Shown here piece after piece: positions 7,641 through 15,892 of a stretch of DNA of 64,000 nucleotides. The DNA comes from Streptomyces solicavernae (GTDB lineage: Bacteria; Actinomycetota; Actinomycetes; Streptomycetales; Streptomycetaceae). How positions within the stretch are numbered: position 1 is the stretch's first letter; the number at the start of each line of letters is the position of its first letter. Below the pieces are notes generated by a model. The model was not told where the DNA came from and searched no databases. It saw only the letters and a list, made by a program, of their open reading frames with translations. A program made the position numbers and the translations under genes. Location: the NCBI RefSeq assembly GCF_029968095.1, contig NZ_JASCIR010000020.1, forward strand, positions 1 to 64,000, given 5' to 3'.

Positions 7641-9296
7641 CTACCCCACCGCCCGAGCCGCCGCCCGCCCCGCCGCGCGGCCGGAGAAGATGCAGCCGCC
7701 GAGGAACGTGCCTTCGAGGGAGCGATAGCCGTGCACGCCACCACCACCGAACCCGGCCGCCTCCCCCGCCGCGTACATCCCGGGCAGGGGGTCGCCGCCG
7801 TCCGTGAGCACGCGCGAGGTCAGGTCGGTCTCCAGGCCGCCCAGGGACTTGCGGGTGAGGATGTTCAGGCGTACGGCGACGAGCGGGCCCGCCTTCGGGT
7901 CGAGGATGCGGTGCGGGGACGCGGTGCGGATCAGCTTGTCGCCGATGAACTTGCGGGAGCCGCGCATCGCGGTGATCTGCAGGTCCTTGGTGAAGGGGTT
8001 GGCGATCTCCCGGTCGCGGGCGGTGATCTCGCGGCGCAGTTCCGCCTCGTCGATCAGCGGCTCCTTGGTGAGCGCGTTCATGCGGCGGACCAGGGCGGTG
8101 AGGTCGTTCTCCACGATGAAGTCGTTGCCGTGGTCCATGAACGCCTTGACCGGGCCCGGCACGTCGGCCCGCGCCCGCCCGAGCACGTCGCGCACGGACT
8201 TGCCGGTCAGGTCCGGGTTCTGCTCGGAGCCGGAGAGGGTGAACTCCTTGCCGATGATGCGCTTGTTGAGCACGAACCAGGTGTGGTCGTAGCCGCTGTG
8301 CATGATGTGGTCGAGGGTGCCGAGGGTGTCGAAGCCGGGGAAGAGCGGCACCGGGAGGCGCCTGCCGCGGGCGTCCAGCCAGAGCGAGGACGGTCCGGGC
8401 AGGATGCGGATGCCGTGCCTGTTCCAGATCGGGTTCCAGTTCTCGATGCCCTCGGTGTAGTGCCACATCCGGTCGCGGTTGACGACATGGCCGCCCGCGT
8501 CCTCCGCGATGCCGATCATCAGCCCGTCGACGTGGGCGGGCACCCCGGAGAGCATCCGGGCCGGCGGTCGGCCCAGGCGCTCGGGCCAGCTGGCGCGGAC
8601 CAGGTCGTGGTTGCCGCCGATGCCGCCCGAAGTGACGATCACCGCCTGGGCCTTGAGCTCGAACAGGCCGGTGACGGTGCGGCTGGACTCCTGGCCGCGC
8701 TCGATGCCGGAGGGTTCGAGGACCTCGCCGCTGACGGTGTCGACAGCGCCCGCGGTACGGCTCAGGCCGGTCACGCGGTGCCGGAAGCGCAGGTCGACCA
8801 GGCCGCGCGCCACGCCTTCGCGCACGCGCCGCTCGAAGGGGGCGACGATCCCCGGACCGGTCCCCCAGGTGATGTGGAACCGGGGCACGGAGTTGCCGTG
8901 CCCGGTCGCGTCGTACCCGCCGCGCTCGGCCCAGCCGACCACGGGGAAGAACCGCACACCCTGCGCGTGCAGCCAGGAGCGTTTCTCGCCCGCCGCGAAG
9001 TCCACATAGGCCTCGGCCCACTTGCGCGGCCAGTGGTCCTCCGCGCGGTCGAAGCCGGCGGTGCCCATCCAGTCCTGCAGGGCGAGCGCATGGCTGTCCT
9101 TGATCCGCATCCGCCGCTGCTCGGGGGAGTCGACGAAGAACAGCCCGCCGAAGGACCAGTGGGCCTGCCCGCCGATGGACTGCTCGGGCTCCTGGTCGAG
9201 GAGGATCACCTTCCGGCCCGCGTCCACGAGTTCCGCAGTGGCCACGAGTCCGGCGAGGCCCGCCCCGATCACGATCACATCAGCGTCGTACGCCAT
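7641..9296 (-). CDS. FAD-binding dehydrogenase (3-ketosteroid dehydrogenase-like)
   Basis: 551 aa flavoprotein. The N-terminal dinucleotide fold is clear (VIVIGAGLAGLVATAELVDA), and the C-terminal FAD-closing segment carries the GGGGVHGYRSLEGTFLGG region typical of actinobacterial FAD-binding dehydrogenases related to fumarate reductase and 3-ketosteroid dehydrogenases. Start ATG 9296 has AGGA 9 bases upstream; ATG 9302 is too close to it. It is monocistronic. Its stop lies 6 bp from the ASCH relic. The substrate cannot be read from sequence, and annotation as a steroid dehydrogenase would overreach. Confidence 0.9.
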   Translation of the reverse strand: MAYDADVIVIGAGLAGLVATAELVDAGRKVILLDQEPEQSIGGQAHWSFGGLFFVDSPEQRRMRIKDSHALALQDWMGTAGFDRAEDHWPRKWAEAYVDFAAGEKRSWLHAQGVRFFPVVGWAERGGYDATGHGNSVPRFHITWGTGPGIVAPFERRVREGVARGLVDLRFRHRVTGLSRTAGAVDTVSGEVLEPSGIERGQESSRTVTGLFELKAQAVIVTSGGIGGNHDLVRASWPERLGRPPARMLSGVPAHVDGLMIGIAEDAGGHVVNRDRMWHYTEGIENWNPIWNRHGIRILPGPSSLWLDARGRRLPVPLFPGFDTLGTLDHIMHSGYDHTWFVLNKRIIGKEFTLSGSEQNPDLTGKSVRDVLGRARADVPGPVKAFMDHGNDFIVENDLTALVRRMNALTKEPLIDEAELRREITARDREIANPFTKDLQITAMRGSRKFIGDKLIRTASPHRILDPKAGPLVAVRLNILTRKSLGGLETDLTSRVLTDGGDPLPGMYAAGEAAGFGGGGVHGYRSLEGTFLGGCIFSGRAAGRAAARAVG

Positions 9297-9438
9297 GGCC
9301 ATCCGTCCTGTCGGCGGTGCGCTTCGCGGGGAAGGCACCAGGGCTCGGGTTACCGGTGGGTTAGATCTTCGGCACCGCGAGGCGGGGCGTCAACCGTTGC
9401 GTTGGACCCGCGAGGGGCCGCGCGGGTTGGATGGCCGC

Positions 9439-10011
9439 ATGAGCGCAACGGACGGCGGCATGAGCGACGGCGGCATGAGCGACGATGGCATGAGCGACGG
9501 CGGCATGAGTGCGGACGAGATCCTCGACATCGTGGACGAGCAGGACCGGGTCGTCGGCACGGCCCCGCGCGGCGAGGCCTATGCGAAGGGGCTGCGCCAC
9601 CGCTGCGTCTTCGTCCTCGCCCGGGACGCGGAGGACCGGGTCTTCGTGCACCGCCGCACGCCGACAAAACTGGTCTTCCCTTCGCTGTACGACATGTTCG
9701 TGGGCGGGGTCGTAGGGGCGGGCGAGGCGTATGACACGGCGGCGCTGCGGGAGGCCGAGGAGGAGCTGGGCGTCAGCGGACTCCCGCGGCCCGTACCGCT
9801 GTTCAAGTTCCTGTACGAGACGGACGCGCACACCTGGTGGTCGTACGTCTACGAGGTGCGCTGCGAGCTGCCGGTGTCCCCGCAGGCCGAGGAGGTCGAC
9901 TGGCACACGTTCCTGCCCGAGGACGACCTGGAGCGGCGGCTCGGCGAGTGGGAGTGGGTGCCCGACGGCCTGGCCGCTTACGAGCGGCTGAGGGCCTGTC
10001 GTGCGCGGTGA
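9439..10011 (+). CDS. NUDIX hydrolase, YfcD/Idi-like
   Basis: 190 aa from ATG 9439, or 168 aa if the last of five in-frame ATGs (9505, MSADEILDIVDEQDRVVG) is used. The NUDIX box is canonical: G-x5-E-x7-REAEEELGV (GEAYDTAALREAEEELGV). The N-terminal DIVDEQDRVVG and RHRCVFVLA fit the YfcD/Idi-like subgroup, which cleaves nucleoside-diphosphate-linked substrates of unknown identity. The first 22 codons are four copies of a 15-bp unit, each with an ATG, so the ancestral start is probably 9505. No good ribosome site precedes any of them. The stop is inside a 14-bp tandem repeat. Confidence 0.85.
   Translation: MSATDGGMSDGGMSDDGMSDGGMSADEILDIVDEQDRVVGTAPRGEAYAKGLRHRCVFVLARDAEDRVFVHRRTPTKLVFPSLYDMFVGGVVGAGEAYDTAALREAEEELGVSGLPRPVPLFKFLYETDAHTWWSYVYEVRCELPVSPQAEEVDWHTFLPEDDLERRLGEWEWVPDGLAAYERLRACRAR
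9454..9513. repeat. 15-bp tandem repeat creating multiple start codons
   Basis: Four head-to-tail copies of GGCGGCATGAGCGAC or variants. Each copy adds an in-frame ATG-Ser-Asp-Gly-Gly to the NUDIX N-terminus. Confidence 0.85.
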
Positions 10012-10112
10012 GGCATGGGCGGTGAGGCATGGGCGGTGAGGCATGGGCGGTGAGGCATGGGCGGTGAGGCATGGGCGGTGAGGCAGCGGTGAGGCAGCGG
10101 TGAGGCATGCGC
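10007..10112. repeat. 14-bp tandem repeat at the NUDIX 3' end
   Basis: Five exact copies of GGTGAGGCATGGGC (10007-10076), then degenerate 11-14 bp copies to about 10112. The NUDIX TGA stop (10009-10011) lies in the first unit, so every unit carries a TGA. Confidence 0.9.
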
Positions 10113-10196
10113 GGTCAGGCGCGTACGCAGGCGTCGGGCTGGGGGCTCGGGCACGCACTGACCGGGCGCGGGCAGGGCGCGGGTAGGGTGCGGGGC

Positions 10197-10592
10197 GTGA
10201 ACGGGTTCGTGGAGGCGTTGCGGCTGTGGTTCGCGCCCGCGCGGGTGCGGGAAGAGGGCGAGACGCCGGACTACCGCTTCTCGCTCGCCAACGAGCGGAC
10301 CTTCCTCGCCTGGATCCGTACGGCGCTCGCGCTGGTGGGCGGGGGTTTCGCCGTCGACCAGTTCCTGCCGGACCTCAGCCGGGGCTGGCGGATCGCGCTC
10401 GCCCTGGCGCTGCTCGTGGTCGGGGCGCTGTGCGCGCTGCGGGCCGTCAACCACTGGGTGCGGTGCGAGCTGGCGATGCGGCGGGGCGAGGACCTGCCGG
10501 TGTCCCGGTTCCCGGCGCTGCTCGCGCTCGCGGTCGGGCTCGTGGCCCTCGCGATGGCGCTGGTCGTCCTCTTCGGCTGGGCCGAGGGATGA
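10197..10592 (+). CDS. DUF202 (YidH family) membrane protein
   Basis: 131 aa from GTG 10197. It has the YidH/DUF202 signature SLANERTFLAWIRTALALVG followed by three hydrophobic helices. DUF202 proteins are small cytoplasmic-membrane proteins without an established function; fungal relatives are polyphosphate-synthase (VTC) components. It overlaps the next DUF202 gene by 4 bp (ATGA), so the two are co-translated and probably form one complex. Confidence 0.88.
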   Translation: MNGFVEALRLWFAPARVREEGETPDYRFSLANERTFLAWIRTALALVGGGFAVDQFLPDLSRGWRIALALALLVVGALCALRAVNHWVRCELAMRRGEDLPVSRFPALLALAVGLVALAMALVVLFGWAEG

Positions 10593-10927
10593 GCCACCCC
10601 GGCCACCCCGTGCGTCCCGCGACTCCCGAGCGGGACCCGGGACTTCAGCCGGAGCGGACCCGGCTCGCGTGGCGGCGTACGACGTTGTCCTGCACGGTGG
10701 CCGCCGTGCTCGCGGGCAAGCAGGCGCTGCACGGCGGGGCGGGCCCGCTCGCCCTGGTCGGGGCCGGCCTGTCGGTGGGCCTGTGGCTCGCGTTCGTGGT
10801 GCTCGCCAACCGGCGGATCCACGCCCTGGCGCACGCGCGCCCCGCGCCGATGCGGAAGGGTACGGCGCTGGGGGCGGCAGGCATCACGGTGGGACTCGCG
10901 GTGTTCGCGGTGGCCGTGGTGCGCTGA
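10589..10927 (+). CDS. DUF202 membrane protein, second subunit
   Basis: 112 aa. It carries the shorter DUF202 signature PERTRLAWRRTTLSCTVAAV and three hydrophobic helices. Paired long and short DUF202 genes are common in actinobacteria. Its ATG lies within the stop of the preceding DUF202 gene (overlap ATGA). A GC hairpin with a T-run follows at 10949. Confidence 0.88.
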   Translation: MSHPGHPVRPATPERDPGLQPERTRLAWRRTTLSCTVAAVLAGKQALHGGAGPLALVGAGLSVGLWLAFVVLANRRIHALAHARPAPMRKGTALGAAGITVGLAVFAVAVVR

Positions 10928-10948
10928 GCGCAGTGGGCACTGAGCACG

Positions 10949-10984
10949 CCGCGCACGGTGAGGGTGCGGTGCGCGGGGGTTTTT
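10949..10984 (+). terminator. Rho-independent terminator after the DUF202 pair
   Basis: CCGCGCAC (10949-10956) pairs with GTGCGCGG (10969-10976), followed by GGG and five T residues. It is one of the few terminators here with a clear T-run. About 85 bp of C-rich ACCGCCCCC-type low complexity follows to 11080. Confidence 0.75.
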
Positions 10985-11129
10985 GCGCGACGACCGCCGC
11001 ACCCGCACCGCCCCCACACCCCACCGCCGCACCCCCACCGCCTGCACCCCCACCGCCGCACCCCCACCGCCCGCACGCCTCGCCCTTCCGGACGAGACGC
11101 CGGTCACTTTCGGTCCGCAGGGTAGACGG

Positions 11130-11149
11130 CATACCGACTGGTCGGCATG
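11130..11149. promoter_or_regulatory. TetR-type operator 1 (CATACCGACTGGT palindrome)
   Basis: A near-perfect 20-bp palindrome, CATACCGACTGGTCGGCATG, 49-68 bases upstream of the phosphotransferase ATG. Its 13-bp left half reappears at 16700-16719 in front of the SDR gene, on the far side of the cassette that encodes a TetR regulator. A related site is at 29814. Confidence 0.7.
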
Positions 11150-11197
11150 ATGCTCCCAGAGCGAGTTACGGACGGGTCAACAACAGGGAGCGACAGT

Positions 11198-12220
11198 ATG
11201 GCCTCAGACCAGCCACCGGGCCTCGACCTCGCCGCACTGCGCGGCCACCTCGACCGCGTGCGCCCCGGACTCGTGCACGGCCCCCTCGACGCACGGCTGA
11301 TCGAGGGCGGCCGCTCGAACCTCACGTACACGGTGACGGACGGAACCGACCGCTGGGTGGTGCGCCGCCCGCCGCTCGGGCACGTCCTCGCGACCGCGCA
11401 CGACATGAAGCGCGAGCACCGGGTGATCAGTGCGCTGCGGGACACGGCGGTGCCGGTGCCGGAGGCGGTGCTGCTCTGCGAGGACGAGTCGGTGATCGGT
11501 TCGCCGTTCTACGTGATGGAGTTCGTGGAGGGCACGCCGTACCGCACCGAGGGCGAGCTGGCGGCGATCGGGGCGGAGCGGACCAGGGCCGCCTGCTTCA
11601 ACCTGGTGGACACGCTGGTCGAGCTGCACGCGGTGGACCCCGAGGCGGTGGGGCTCGGCGACTTCGGCCGGCCCGAGGGCTTCCTCGACCGGCAACTGCG
11701 GCGCTGGGGCAAGCAGTTGGACGGCTCCCGCAACCGCGACCTGGCGGGCATCGACGAGCTGCACGCGGCGCTCGGCCGACAGCTGCCCGGCTCCCCCGCG
11801 CCGACCGTCGTACACGGCGACTACCGGCTCGACAACGTCCTGGTCGACGAGCGCGAGCAGATCACCGCGATCCTCGACTGGGAGATGTCGACGCTCGGCG
11901 ACCCGCTGACCGACCTGGGGCTGCTCGCGATGTACAGCGCGCGGCTCGAACTCCCGAACTCCCCGATCTCCACGACCGCTTCGGCGCCCGGCCACCCGGA
12001 CGCGCGCGAGCTGATCGACCGGTACGCCGCGCGCTCGGGGCGCGACGTGTCGGCGGTCTCCTGGTACACGGCGTTCGCCTGGTTCAAGCTCGCCGTGATC
12101 CTTGAGGGCATCCACTACCGGTACACGCTCGGCCAGACCATCGGCGCCGGCTTCGACCGGATCGGCGAACTCGTACCGCAATTCATCGAGCACGGCCTGA
12201 CCACCCTTCAGGAAGGCTGA
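11198..12220 (+). CDS. Phosphotransferase family protein, ACAD10/11-kinase-like
   Basis: 340 aa cytosolic protein with the aminoglycoside-phosphotransferase (protein-kinase-like) fold. The catalytic Brenner motif is VVHGDYRLDNVLV and the metal site is ILDWEMSTLGDP. Family members of this branch are encoded beside acyl-CoA dehydrogenases and resemble the kinase domain fused to human ACAD10/11, which phosphorylates 4-hydroxyacyl-CoAs before dehydration. The ACAD gene starts 6 bp downstream, which fits that role. ATG 11198 has GGGAG 8 bases upstream. The operator at 11130 suggests TetR control. Antibiotic resistance is not implied. Confidence 0.9.
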   Translation: MASDQPPGLDLAALRGHLDRVRPGLVHGPLDARLIEGGRSNLTYTVTDGTDRWVVRRPPLGHVLATAHDMKREHRVISALRDTAVPVPEAVLLCEDESVIGSPFYVMEFVEGTPYRTEGELAAIGAERTRAACFNLVDTLVELHAVDPEAVGLGDFGRPEGFLDRQLRRWGKQLDGSRNRDLAGIDELHAALGRQLPGSPAPTVVHGDYRLDNVLVDEREQITAILDWEMSTLGDPLTDLGLLAMYSARLELPNSPISTTASAPGHPDARELIDRYAARSGRDVSAVSWYTAFAWFKLAVILEGIHYRYTLGQTIGAGFDRIGELVPQFIEHGLTTLQEG

Positions 12221-12226
12221 TCCGCC

Positions 12227-13468
12227 ATGGACTTCACATTCGACGCCCGCACCGAGGAGCTGCGCACGAAGCTGCTCGCCTTCATGGACGAGCACGTGTA
12301 CCCGGCGCAGCCGGTCCTGCACGAGCAGCACGCGCAGCTCGACTCTCCCTGGAAGGTCCCGCAGATCGTGGAGGACCTGAAGGCGGAGGCGCGCCGACAG
12401 GGCCTGTGGAACCTTTTCTTCGTAGACCAGCACAGCCTGCCGGACGCGGAGCACGGGGCCGGTCTCACCAACCTCCAGTACGCGCCGCTGGCCGAGATCA
12501 CCGGCCGCGCCCCGCAGTTGGCGCCGACCGCGCTGAACTGTGCGGCGCCGGACACCGGCAACATGGAGGTGCTCGCGCAGTTCGGCGACGAGCGGCAGAA
12601 GAAGCAGTGGCTGGAGCCGCTGCTGGCCGGTGAGATCCGCTCGGCGTTCGCGATGACCGAGCCGGAGGTGGCCTCCTCGGACGCGACGAACATCGAGACC
12701 CGGATCGAGCGCGCCGCCGACCATCCGGACGAGTACGTCATCACCGGCCGGAAGTGGTACATCTCCGGGGCGATGAACCCCAACTGCAAGATCTTCATCG
12801 TGATGGGCAAGACCGACCCGGACAACGAAGACGTACGCCGCCAGCAGTCGATGATCCTGGTCCCGCGCGACACCCCGGGCCTCACGGTCAAGCGCGCGAT
12901 GACGGTGTACGGCTACGAGGACCACTGGCACGGCGGCCACGCCGAGGTGGTCTTCGACCAGGTGCGGGTGCCCGCGGCCAACCTGATCGGCGAGGAGGGC
13001 GGCGGCTTCGCCATCGCGCAGGCGCGGCTCGGCCCCGGCCGGATCCACCACTGCATGCGGCTGATCGGCATGGCGGAGCGGGCCATCGAGCTGATGTGCA
13101 AGCGGGCCGTGTCGCGTACGGCGTTCGGCAAGCCGCTCGCGCAGCAGGGCGTGGTGCACGAGTGGATCGCGGACGCGCGGGTCGCGGTGGAGCAGCTGCG
13201 GCTGCTCGTCCTGAAGACGGCGTGGCTGATGGACACGGTCGGCAACAAGGGCGCGCACACCGAGATCCAGGCCATCAAGATCGCCACTCCGCGCACGGTC
13301 GTCGACATCATCGACCGCGCGGTCCAGCTGCACGGCGCGGGCGGCGTCAGCCAGGACTTCCCGCTGGCCGAGCTGTGGGCGGGAGCGCGCACGCTGATGC
13401 TCGCGGACGGGCCGGACGAGGTGCACCAGCGGTCCCTCGCCCGGCGGGAGTTGAAGAAGTACCTGTAG
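12227..13468 (+). CDS. Acyl-CoA dehydrogenase
   Basis: 413 aa flavoenzyme. It has the ACAD N-terminal helical domain, the middle beta domain with AFAMTEPEVASSDATN, and the C-terminal domain ending QLHGAGGVSQDFPLAELW. Length and the missing N-terminal kinase match the ACAD10/11 C-terminal half. It oxidises acyl-CoA, passing electrons to ETF. The start follows the phosphotransferase stop by 6 bp with GGAAGG upstream, so the two are one transcript. It converges on the TetR gene with a 5-bp gap. Confidence 0.93.
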   Translation: MDFTFDARTEELRTKLLAFMDEHVYPAQPVLHEQHAQLDSPWKVPQIVEDLKAEARRQGLWNLFFVDQHSLPDAEHGAGLTNLQYAPLAEITGRAPQLAPTALNCAAPDTGNMEVLAQFGDERQKKQWLEPLLAGEIRSAFAMTEPEVASSDATNIETRIERAADHPDEYVITGRKWYISGAMNPNCKIFIVMGKTDPDNEDVRRQQSMILVPRDTPGLTVKRAMTVYGYEDHWHGGHAEVVFDQVRVPAANLIGEEGGGFAIAQARLGPGRIHHCMRLIGMAERAIELMCKRAVSRTAFGKPLAQQGVVHEWIADARVAVEQLRLLVLKTAWLMDTVGNKGAHTEIQAIKIATPRTVVDIIDRAVQLHGAGGVSQDFPLAELWAGARTLMLADGPDEVHQRSLARRELKKYL

Positions 13469-13473
13469 GTCGC

Positions 13474-14070
13474 TTACGGGCGCAGCGCGCGCAGCAGCAG
13501 GTCGGCGAGGTGATCGGCGACCTGCTGTTGCGTGAGCGGGCCGTCCGGCCGGTACCACGTGGACAGGTGGTGGACCGAGCCGAAGTGGTAGTCCACGACG
13601 AGGTCGGCCGGGGTGGCGGTGGAGAACACCCCGGCCTTCTGGCCTTCCTCGATCAGGGCGCGGAACCGTTCGTGGTAGCGGCGGCGTTCGGCGCGCACCT
13701 GCTTGTTCTTCTCCGGGCTCAGGTGGTGCATGGAGCGGAAGAAGATCGCGGCGTCGTCGAGGTTGTCGATGGTGGTGACGACGACGTCCGCGGCGGCGTC
13801 CCGCAGCCGCTCCTCGATCGGGGCATCGGAGTCCGCGTACGCGTCGAGTCGCTCCTGCTGGAGGCGGAGCACGCGCGCGTAGACCTCCTGCAGCAGGTCC
13901 TCCTTGGAGCCGAAGTAGTGGTAGAGCGCGCCCTTGGTGACGCCGGCCGCCTCGACGATCTCCTGCACGGAGGTGCGGTCGTAGCCCTGCTCGGCGAAGA
14001 GCCGGGTGGCGGCGGCCAGGAGCCGTTGGGGGACGGGCGTGCCGGTGTCTGCGTCCGTCACCTTGGCCAT
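13474..14070 (-). CDS. TetR family transcriptional regulator of the acyl-CoA cassette
   Basis: 198 aa from ATG 14070 (GTG 14079 is possible). The N-terminal helix-turn-helix is classic TetR: AATRLFAEQGYDRTSVQEI then GVTKGALYHYFGSKEDLL. The C-terminal ligand domain resembles regulators of fatty acyl-CoA genes. It is the last gene in the order SDR, ligase, TetR on the minus strand and sits at the centre of the cassette. The palindromes at 11130 and 16700, outside both operons, are its likely targets; a CoA thioester would be the expected ligand. Confidence 0.92.
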   Translation of the reverse strand: MAKVTDADTGTPVPQRLLAAATRLFAEQGYDRTSVQEIVEAAGVTKGALYHYFGSKEDLLQEVYARVLRLQQERLDAYADSDAPIEERLRDAAADVVVTTIDNLDDAAIFFRSMHHLSPEKNKQVRAERRRYHERFRALIEEGQKAGVFSTATPADLVVDYHFGSVHHLSTWYRPDGPLTQQQVADHLADLLLRALRP

Positions 14071-14145
14071 GGCCGCCACCTGCCTTTCGTACGTGTGCCT
14101 GTTGCTGTGTGCGCCAGTTGCTGTGTGTACCGGTCAGCGGGAAAC

Positions 14146-14222
14146 CGTATGCGATCCGGAGGCGATCCGTATACGACCCGTAGGCGACCCGTAGGCGCCC
14201 CGAATGCGATCCGCATGCGGTC
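14146..14222. repeat. Array of seven 11-bp degenerate repeats
   Basis: Seven head-to-tail 11-bp units with consensus CGTAKGCGAYC fill the gap between the ligase stop and the TetR gene. The last unit reaches the ligase stop codon (14222-14224). The period is close to one DNA helical turn. Some units are nearly self-complementary (CCGTATACG, CCGCATGCGG), so the RNA could fold. Confidence 0.75.
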
Positions 14223-15892
14223 TACGCCTGGGAACGCAGTTCCCGTCGGAGGATCTTCCCACTCGTGGTCTTCGGGAGCTCCGGCAGGATCTCCACCTCG
14301 CGCGGGTACTTGTACGCGGCGAGCCGTTCCTTGCAGTACGCGCCCAGCTCCTCCGGGTCCGCGCTCGCGCCGGGGCGGAGGCTGACGTACGCCTTCACGG
14401 ACTCGCCGCGGTAGCTGTCGGGGACGCCGACGACGGCGGCCTCGCGGACGGCGGGGTGGGTGTAGAGGACGTCCTCGACCTCGCGGGGCCAGACCTTGAA
14501 GCCGGAGGCGTTGATCATGTCCTTCTTGCGGTCGACGACGTAGAGCCAGCCCTCGGCGTCCATGAAGCCGATGTCGCCGGTCCTCAACTCGCCCTGCGGG
14601 AAGGTGGTTCGGGTGGCCTCGGCGCGGCGCCAGTAGCCGGGGACGACCTGCGGTCCGGTCACCGCGATCTCGCCGTGCTCGCCGAAGGGCACGTCGGCGC
14701 CCTTCTCGTCGACGATCCGTACGACGGTGTCCGGGCCCGGCACGCCCACCGAGAGCGTCCCGGAGGCCGGGTCGACGGGCGCCTCGTGCTCGGGCGGCAC
14801 GGAGGCGCAGGGCGCGGTGCACTCGGTGAGTCCGTAGCCGTTGCGGATGTACGGGCCGAAGGCGGCGCGGAACTTCTCCACCAGGGCGGGCGGCAGCGGG
14901 GCGCCGCCCGAGGAGATGACCTCGAAGGACGAGAAGTGGCCGCGGGTGACGTCCGGGTGCGCGGCGAGCGCCATGAACGCGGTGGACGGGCCGACGGTGT
15001 ACGCGGGCCGGTGCTCCAGGAACGCGTCCAGGACAACGCCCGCCTCGAAGCGGTACGCGAGGGCGAGCGTGCCCGCGTTGGCGAAGCAGGCCGAGAGCTG
15101 GCAGACCATGCCGGTGATGTGGAAGAGCGGAGCGAGCCCGAAGTAGGTCGCGCCCTCGGCGATCCCGTGGCCGCCGCGCTGCCGTTCGGCGTTGTACGTG
15201 AGGTTGCCGTGCAGGTTCATGGCGCCCTTGGGGGTGCCGCTGGTGCCGGAGGTGTAGCTGATCAGCGCGATGCCGTCGGCGGCCGGTTCGCGACCGGTGG
15301 GCGGTGCGGTGCCGGCGCGGGCGACGGTCACCAGGTCGTCGGCGTCGGCGGCCTGCGGGAGGCGTTCGAAGCCGAGGACGCGGGCGTCGCCGCGGGTCTG
15401 GAGGTCCAGTTCGCAGGCGGTGAGCACGATCCGCACCGGGGAGTCGGCGGCCGTCTCGCGCAGGTACGACTCCCAGGCGCGGTCCGAGCAGACGAGCGCG
15501 GTGACCTCGGCGTCGTGCAGGACGTGCCGGACCTCGCCCGCCTTGTACATCGGGTTGACCGGGACGACCGTGGCCCCGGCCTTCCAGGCGCCGAGCGCGG
15601 CGAGGACGAAGTGCGGGGTGTTCTGCAGCATGACCGCCACGCGGTCGCCGGGCCCGAGGCCGCGGGCGGCGAGGTGTCCGGCGACCGAGTCGCTGAGCGC
15701 GTCCGTCTCCGCGTACGAGAGTCGGCCGTCGAAGTAGGCGAGGGCGGTGTGCCGCGGGGCCCTGGCGACGGCTTCGCGGAAGGCGTGCACGACGGAGGGC
15801 GGCGGGTCGGCGGGGGCGCGCTGGGCCTCGCTGAGGCGGCCGAGCCAGGGCTTGGCGGCGTAGATCCCGGCCGGGGCTGCGGATGGGGTCAC
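14222..15892 (-). CDS. Fatty-acyl-CoA ligase (AMP-dependent synthetase)
   Basis: 556 aa adenylate-forming enzyme. Core motifs are present: P-loop SYTSGTSGTPKGAM, the A5 motif NGYGLTE, RTGDIGFMDAEGWLYVVDRKK (A7-A8) and the catalytic lysine region TTSGKILRRELR near the C-terminus. It activates a carboxylic acid to acyl-AMP then acyl-CoA, presumably the substrate of the ACAD on the opposite strand. The GTG start at 15892 overlaps the SDR stop by 4 bp (GTGA), giving translational coupling. Acyl chain specificity is unknown. Confidence 0.93.
   Translation of the reverse strand: MTPSAAPAGIYAAKPWLGRLSEAQRAPADPPPSVVHAFREAVARAPRHTALAYFDGRLSYAETDALSDSVAGHLAARGLGPGDRVAVMLQNTPHFVLAALGAWKAGATVVPVNPMYKAGEVRHVLHDAEVTALVCSDRAWESYLRETAADSPVRIVLTACELDLQTRGDARVLGFERLPQAADADDLVTVARAGTAPPTGREPAADGIALISYTSGTSGTPKGAMNLHGNLTYNAERQRGGHGIAEGATYFGLAPLFHITGMVCQLSACFANAGTLALAYRFEAGVVLDAFLEHRPAYTVGPSTAFMALAAHPDVTRGHFSSFEVISSGGAPLPPALVEKFRAAFGPYIRNGYGLTECTAPCASVPPEHEAPVDPASGTLSVGVPGPDTVVRIVDEKGADVPFGEHGEIAVTGPQVVPGYWRRAEATRTTFPQGELRTGDIGFMDAEGWLYVVDRKKDMINASGFKVWPREVEDVLYTHPAVREAAVVGVPDSYRGESVKAYVSLRPGASADPEELGAYCKERLAAYKYPREVEILPELPKTTSGKILRRELRSQA

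Noticed and set aside
7641..9296. 3-ketosteroid-1-dehydrogenase (kstD)
   Set aside because: The FAD fold fits the wider family, but no other steroid-ring genes are in the window and substrate residues cannot be judged; a generic name is safer.
10007..10112. CRISPR array
   Set aside because: The 14-bp units are directly adjacent without spacers and contain the NUDIX stop codon.
11198..12220. Aminoglycoside resistance gene
   Set aside because: The fold is APH-like but the gene is tied to an acyl-CoA dehydrogenase, matching the ACAD10/11 kinase type rather than drug resistance.
14146..14222. Iteron-type replication origin
   Set aside because: No replication initiator, DnaA boxes or AT-rich unwinding region lie nearby; the array is between genes of one operon.
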